NCBI GenBank assembly: GCA_018399455.1
Contig: JAGYOT010000137.1
Span: forward strand, 1 to 5,878
Length of the DNA stretch: 5,878 bases
Direction: 5' to 3'
Source: Desulfobacterales bacterium
GTDB lineage: Bacteria > Desulfobacterota > Desulfobacteria > Desulfobacterales > Desulfosalsimonadaceae
Numbering within the stretch: the first letter of the stretch is position 1; each line of letters begins with the position of its first letter. Below are positions 1 to 3,221 of this stretch, piece by piece. The translations under genes were made by a program, and so were the position numbers. The notes under the pieces are model-generated. The model searched no databases. It was given only the letters and a program-made list of their open reading frames with translations, and was not told where the DNA came from.

Positions 1-35
1 AATTATGGAAATTATTATGACAAAACAAGTAAATA
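1..35. other. AT-rich edge sequence abutting the truncated exporter gene
   Basis: The first 40 bases contain only 6 G or C (15%), while the next 60 contain 29 (48%). The change coincides with the stop codon of the leftward exporter gene. No coding continuation of that gene is visible here: its own frame meets TAA at 36-38 and further stops beyond it. The stretch could be the end of an inserted element, the scar of a deletion, or ordinary intergenic DNA after a shortened gene. No terminal inverted repeat or target duplication can be recognised, because only one side is in view. Confidence 0.35.
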
Positions 36-1619
36 TTAATCGTAAGCCGGCTGACCTTCATGAATCGCCTGATTAAATTCCTTCAGATAGTTGACCACGG
101 AGACGGCATGGGTCAGAACCGGGCTTTCAGACAAAAGGGTTCGTTGGATGCGATCCATTCGTTGCAGCACTTCCGGATCTTCAAAGCTTTTTTCGCCTTG
201 CGCCTGAATCCATACAACAAAAGGGATCGTGCCGCCAAAATGGTTTTCGATGACTGTGAAATCTGACTTAATGGGATTTTCATCCGGCAGGTAATTAAAT
301 GTGTTGGTTTCAAAATTAAGTTTCGCCATGCCGAAAACAGCCAGAATCACGACCGTTGCAAAAAAGACAAAAAGTCCCCATTTCCGGCGGACGGCAAACC
401 GGCCGATGGCCGTTAGCCCCCGGGTAAAGCCCTCGCTCCTGGCACTCTCTCGCGTTTTCCGCCTCAGCCGGGAAAGGGACCGGGCTACCCGGCCTTGTGT
501 GACAACAACCAAAGGTGGCAGGGTTATTACGGACAAAATAAAGGCCAGCATCACACCGATTGCGGTAAAGAAGCCAAGAACCGCCACCGGGCGGATATCA
601 CTGCTTAAAAAAGAGAGAAACCCGGCGCCTGTCGTCAGGCTGGTAAACAGGCAGGGAAACCAGACCTTGCCCATGGTCAGGCGAAGGGCCGGGACAGGCG
701 CCAGGTCGCATTTTCTTGTGATTTCTTTTAAATGCGATAGGATATGGATGGAATCAGCAATGGCGATGGCCAGTAAAATGGCGCCCATGGTGCTGGTGAT
801 GATATTGAATGCCTCTTTGCAGAGCACATAAAACCCAACAGCCCACAAGAGAATCACCAGCAGATTGATCTCGCAAAGCAGCGCCAGGGGCAGCTGCCGC
901 AGCAACAAGACAATCATTATAAAAATAATAACCAGTATCACCGGGATAAACGTCTTAAAATCCTTTTCAGACAGGCAGTTCATCTCAACTTCCACGAAAG
1001 AGGGACCGGAACAGTATAGCGTGAAACATTTTCCTGCAATCCGCTCGGAAGCCGCCAAAATCATCTCCGAGGTCTTTCGCTTCTGGTCTTCGTCCAAAGA
1101 TTCAAGCTCAACATGAACCGCTGTCATCCCGCCATCCGGGGTCAAAAGATGCCGGCTGACAAACCGGTTATCAAATGCCCGGGCTTTTGCCCTTTCCATC
1201 TTTTTTTGTGTCAGCCAGCCAGCCGGCACGATCGGCCGGAGCATGATGGCATCCTTACAGCCGGTAAACGCCTCGGCATTGGTGATACTCACCACCCGCT
1301 CCACTCCGTCCACCCGTTTGAGTTCCCGGGTCAAGCGGCGTATGACATCCATGTTCCTGTTGGTAAAAAGATACTCATGTTCCAGGGCAACAACGGCGAA
1401 CTCCTCATTGCCGAAAATCTCTTGAAATCTCTGATAGGCGGCAAAACGGGGATCATCGGATTCAAAAAAAACCCGGATGTGGTTGTTATGGGTTTGTTGA
1501 AAAAAACAATAGGCAAAAAACAGGGTCAACACCGCAACAAAGACCAGAATCCGGCGGGGGTGGGTAAAGACCCTCTCAATACTGCCATTGACAAACGGTT
1601 TCAAGACAAGTTTTGGCAT
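36..1619 (-). CDS. RND/MMPL-family exporter, C-terminally truncated
   Basis: This is an inner-membrane transporter of the RND superfamily (MMPL or HAE3-like, COG1033 type), a group thought to move lipids or hydrophobic compounds using the proton gradient. The 527 residues show one membrane segment at about 23-41, a large extracytoplasmic domain at about 42-222, and then five clustered segments at about 224-373. The cluster includes the AIADSIHIL motif, whose Asp289 sits where RND proteins carry a proton-relay acid. A basic cytoplasmic linker (about 376-412), a seventh segment (about 413-432) and the start of a second periplasmic domain follow. Family members usually have about 750-850 residues and twelve segments, so the last five segments and most of the second domain are missing. 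The protein ends at EGQPAYD then TAA, where homologues as I recall them continue past a DPAYY-like motif. The ATG at 1617-1619 is the only plausible start after the upstream in-frame stop; its ribosome site is weak (AAGAAA). As a half-transporter it is probably non-functional, and pseudogene is a fair alternative label. Its substrate is unknown. Confidence 0.8.
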   Translation of the reverse strand: MPKLVLKPFVNGSIERVFTHPRRILVFVAVLTLFFAYCFFQQTHNNHIRVFFESDDPRFAAYQRFQEIFGNEEFAVVALEHEYLFTNRNMDVIRRLTRELKRVDGVERVVSITNAEAFTGCKDAIMLRPIVPAGWLTQKKMERAKARAFDNRFVSRHLLTPDGGMTAVHVELESLDEDQKRKTSEMILAASERIAGKCFTLYCSGPSFVEVEMNCLSEKDFKTFIPVILVIIFIMIVLLLRQLPLALLCEINLLVILLWAVGFYVLCKEAFNIITSTMGAILLAIAIADSIHILSHLKEITRKCDLAPVPALRLTMGKVWFPCLFTSLTTGAGFLSFLSSDIRPVAVLGFFTAIGVMLAFILSVITLPPLVVVTQGRVARSLSRLRRKTRESARSEGFTRGLTAIGRFAVRRKWGLFVFFATVVILAVFGMAKLNFETNTFNYLPDENPIKSDFTVIENHFGGTIPFVVWIQAQGEKSFEDPEVLQRMDRIQRTLLSESPVLTHAVSVVNYLKEFNQAIHEGQPAYD

Positions 1620-1654
1620 TTTTTCAATTTTCTTGTTGACCCGGACGCGATGAC

Positions 1655-1683
1655 TTGAAAAGAATCGATGTAATCTTTAATAT
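1655..1683 (+). promoter_or_regulatory. Predicted sigma70-like promoter for the phosphoesterase-plsC unit
   Basis: TTGAAA at 1655-1660 and TAATAT at 1678-1683 are separated by exactly 17 bases, close to the TTGACA-17-TATAAT consensus. Transcription would start near 1690, giving a leader of about 50 bases before the ATG at 1741. The call rests on pattern and position only; AT-rich intergenic DNA often yields such matches by chance. Confidence 0.42.
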
Positions 1684-1728
1684 AGGAATTTATTAAATGT
1701 AAAGCCTTTTGCCGGCACCCGCTGCGAT

Positions 1729-1735
1729 AAGGGAG
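1729..1735 (+). promoter_or_regulatory. Ribosome binding site that fixes the phosphoesterase start
   Basis: AAGGGAG lies five bases before the ATG at 1741, a strong Shine-Dalgarno match at good spacing. It matters because the conserved domain only begins about 40 codons later. The site supports real translation of the repeat-encoded basic tail, so the tail is unlikely to be an over-extended start call. Confidence 0.7.
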
Positions 1736-1740
1736 ACGCC

Positions 1741-2310
1741 ATGAAAGCCACCCAAAAATCGAACGGCCGGAGAACCAGCCAGGAGACAGGCCGGAAAATA
1801 GGCCGAAAGGTAGGCCGAAAGGTAGGCCGAAAGGTAGGCCGAAAGGTAGGCCGAAAGGTAGGATTGATCTCCGACACCCATGGTCTGCTCCGCCCAGGCG
1901 CCCTCGAGGCCCTGGCCGGTGTGGACCGTATTATTCATGCCGGTGATATTGACTTTTCAGGCATTCTTGATGAACTTGCCCGTATCGCCCCGGTACATGC
2001 CGTTCTGGGCAATATGGACAGACATAACGGCCTCCGGCATCTGCCCCGCTTTGATATCATTGAAACGGGAGGGATCGCCATCGGGGTTATCCATGACCGT
2101 GATCAACTTGATCTTGATCCGGCTGCGGCCGGCCTGTCCGTCGTGGTCTATGGCCACTCCCACCGCCCCTCGGTAGAGGAAAAAGAGGGGGTGATCTTTA
2201 TCAACCCGGGCAGCGCCGGTCCCAGACGGTTCAAGCTGCCCGTCACACTGGGTTTTCTTCATATTGCCGGTGCCAGAGTGACACCGGAGATTATCGAACT
2301 GGAAAAATGA
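1741..2310 (+). CDS. YfcE/MJ0936-family metallophosphoesterase with basic GRKV-repeat N-terminal tail
   Basis: This is a calcineurin-like metal-dependent phosphoesterase of the small bacterial/archaeal YfcE type. Family members hydrolyse phosphodiesters or phosphomonoesters at a two-metal centre; the natural substrate is often unknown, and it is here too. All expected ligands are visible: Asp45 and His47 (SDTHG), Asp69 (HAGDI), Asn91 (GNMD), His118, and His139 and His141 (GHSH). An INPGS turn follows at 154-158. The catalytic domain (about 39-189) has normal family length. Homologues usually begin M-K-[IV]-G-x-I-S-D-T-H, but here the matching KVGLISDTH is preceded by residues 1-38. That tail has sixteen Lys/Arg in residues 1-40 against one Glu and includes five perfect GRKV units. 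It has no signal-peptide or membrane character, so the enzyme is probably cytoplasmic, with the tail perhaps binding nucleic acid or anionic lipid (inference). Residue 119 is Asp where the family often has Gly after the histidine. plsC follows 49 bases downstream on the same strand. Confidence 0.88.
   Translation: MKATQKSNGRRTSQETGRKIGRKVGRKVGRKVGRKVGRKVGLISDTHGLLRPGALEALAGVDRIIHAGDIDFSGILDELARIAPVHAVLGNMDRHNGLRHLPRFDIIETGGIAIGVIHDRDQLDLDPAAAGLSVVVYGHSHRPSVEEKEGVIFINPGSAGPRRFKLPVTLGFLHIAGARVTPEIIELEK
1765..1862 (+). repeat. In-frame 12-bp tandem repeat array (GRKV-coding)
   Basis: Five identical copies of GGCCGAAAGGTA fill 1801-1860, and the first two bases of a sixth follow at 1861-1862. 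Three degenerate units precede them in the same 12-base register: 1765-1776 (GRRT), 1777-1788 (SQET) and 1789-1800 (GRKI, 9 of 12 bases matching). The unit length is a multiple of three, so gain or loss of copies keeps the reading frame and only changes the tail length. The five core copies are identical even at third codon positions, which indicates recent expansion or homogenisation. Confidence 0.95.
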
Positions 2311-2316
2311 TTCTCA

Positions 2317-2334
2317 CCGGGCCACAGCACCCGG
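2317..2334 (+). other. Short stem-loop between the phosphoesterase gene and plsC
   Basis: CCGGG at 2317-2321 and CCCGG at 2330-2334 form a perfect 5-bp GC stem with an 8-base loop, just after the phosphoesterase stop and before the plsC ribosome site (GGGAAGGA, 2344-2351). No T-run follows, so it is not a convincing terminator. It could stabilise an mRNA end or be chance. Confidence 0.3.
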
Positions 2335-2359
2335 CACTGACACGGGAAGGACAGCCGCC

Positions 2360-3130
2360 ATGAAAAATCGCCTCATCGCTGTTAGCTGGTTTGTTTTTGT
2401 CGGGGTGACCTCAGTCATCTTTTTTTTAATTGCCGTCCTGATCCGCATACTGACCTGGCCGTTCGACCGCCGGCAGGTGGTATTGCAGCAGCTTACCTGT
2501 TTCTGGGCGGCCCTCTATACCTGGATTATCCCGGCCTGGCGGATCAAAATCGAAGGGCGGGAACACCTGCCACGCAAAGCACCCCATGTCGTCGTCTCCA
2601 ACCATCAGTCCCTTCTCGACATCCTGGTCATTTTCAATCTGTTTTTCCACTTCAAGTTCGTATCCAAAATCGAAATATTTAAAATTCCGCTGATCGGCTG
2701 GAATATGTATTTGAACAAATACATTCGCCTCACGCGCGGGGACAGAAAAAGCGTGGCCCAAATGCTGAAGGACTGCAAGAGCGCGCTTGCCGGAGGCAGC
2801 TCGGTGCTGATTTTTCCCGAAGGCACCCGTTCCCCTGACGGCCGGATCAGAGCCTTCAAACCGGGAGCCTTTATTGTGGCCCATGAGATGAAGGCTCCGA
2901 TTTCACCCGTTGTCATTGCCGGCACCAACTCTGCGCTTCCCAAGTACAGCATGAACTTCCACGGCCGGCATGACATCCGCATCAGGGTTCTTCCGGCCAT
3001 TGCCTATGAGTCCTTCGCCCATCTCCCGGTCGAGGATACGGCCGAGATGGTGCGGGACATTATTATCAAAGCCCATGAGGAGCTGAGGCCGATGAGCTCG
3101 GAAGCCTCGGGAGAAGACAAAAAAGCATAA
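2360..3130 (+). CDS. plsC: 1-acyl-sn-glycerol-3-phosphate acyltransferase (PlsC family)
   Basis: This enzyme acylates the sn-2 position of lysophosphatidic acid to give phosphatidic acid, the precursor of membrane phospholipids, at the cytoplasmic face of the inner membrane. The 256 residues are a normal PlsC length. A hydrophobic anchor spans about 8-33. The catalytic HX4D motif is NHQSLLD, with His82 and Asp87. A YIRLTRGDR segment at 121-129 fits the second acyltransferase block, FPEGTRS at 152-158 is the glycerophosphate-binding block, and PVVIAGTN at 183-190 is the last conserved block. The tail from about 243 is polar and probably disordered. GGGAAGGA at 2344-2351, eight bases before the ATG, supports the start. 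The 49-base gap to the upstream phosphoesterase suggests one transcript, and carB converges from the right. A close relative using another acyl acceptor, such as an ornithine-lipid acyltransferase, cannot be excluded. Confidence 0.9.
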   Translation: MKNRLIAVSWFVFVGVTSVIFFLIAVLIRILTWPFDRRQVVLQQLTCFWAALYTWIIPAWRIKIEGREHLPRKAPHVVVSNHQSLLDILVIFNLFFHFKFVSKIEIFKIPLIGWNMYLNKYIRLTRGDRKSVAQMLKDCKSALAGGSSVLIFPEGTRSPDGRIRAFKPGAFIVAHEMKAPISPVVIAGTNSALPKYSMNFHGRHDIRIRVLPAIAYESFAHLPVEDTAEMVRDIIIKAHEELRPMSSEASGEDKKA

Positions 3131-3160
3131 GCCGGAAAGCCCTAACAGAGTGTACAAACC

Positions 3161-3200
3161 CCTGCAATTGACAATTTGCCATGAAATGGTTGATTGCAGG
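3161..3200. terminator. Long stem-loop in the convergent plsC/carB gap, possible bidirectional terminator
   Basis: The arms 3161-3177 and 3184-3200 pair over 17 positions around a six-base loop. Eight outer Watson-Crick pairs (CCTGCAAT with ATTGCAGG) are followed by two G/T wobbles, two more pairs, one A/G mismatch and four A/T pairs. The hairpin lies 30 bases after the plsC stop and 21 bases past the carB stop, where a shared terminator is expected. It lacks a clean T-run: rightward there are only two TTTT tracts (3209-3212 and 3218-3221), and leftward almost none. Intrinsic termination may be weak or factor-assisted. Confidence 0.5.
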
Positions 3201-3221
3201 CGGTCTCCTTTTCAAGCTTTT

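Larger units (their letters stand above)
1620..1740. promoter_or_regulatory. Divergent intergenic region
   Basis: These 121 bases separate the leftward exporter from the rightward phosphoesterase and should hold promoters for both. The middle (about 1650-1710) is AT-rich compared with the flanking genes. A good rightward promoter is listed separately. Leftward, the best candidate is CTTTAC (complement of 1699-1704), 16 bases, then TATTAA (complement of 1677-1682), which is only a moderate match. The two candidates overlap, so firing in the two directions could be mutually exclusive. No operator palindrome or riboswitch fold is evident. Confidence 0.5.

Noticed and set aside
1..40. Named insertion sequence or group II intron end at the left edge
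   Set aside because: No recognisable terminal motif, transposase codons or intron boundary can be seen in 40 bases, so only an unexplained junction is reported.
1464..1471. A8 run in the exporter gene (with 7-base runs at 1201-1207 and 1500-1506) and a T8 run at 2420-2427 in plsC, as possible phase-variation tracts
   Set aside because: The tracts are short, encode ordinary Phe/Lys-rich or membrane segments, and the frames are intact; nothing else suggests phase variation.
1801..1860. CRISPR array
   Set aside because: The repeats are 12 bp, directly adjacent with no spacers, and lie inside a coding frame.
1864..1866. In-frame TTG (codon 42) as an alternative phosphoesterase start just after the repeat
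   Set aside because: It would remove the first beta strand (KVGLISD) needed for the fold, the spacing to the GGTAGG core is too short, and ATG 1741 has a strong ribosome site.
1677..1938. Leftward open frames across the repeat, reading repeated TFRP and LSAY units
   Set aside because: A 12-bp repeat keeps any stop-free frame open for its whole length. These frames lie antisense to a well-supported phosphoesterase gene and continue into non-repeat sequence without recognisable domains or a ribosome site.
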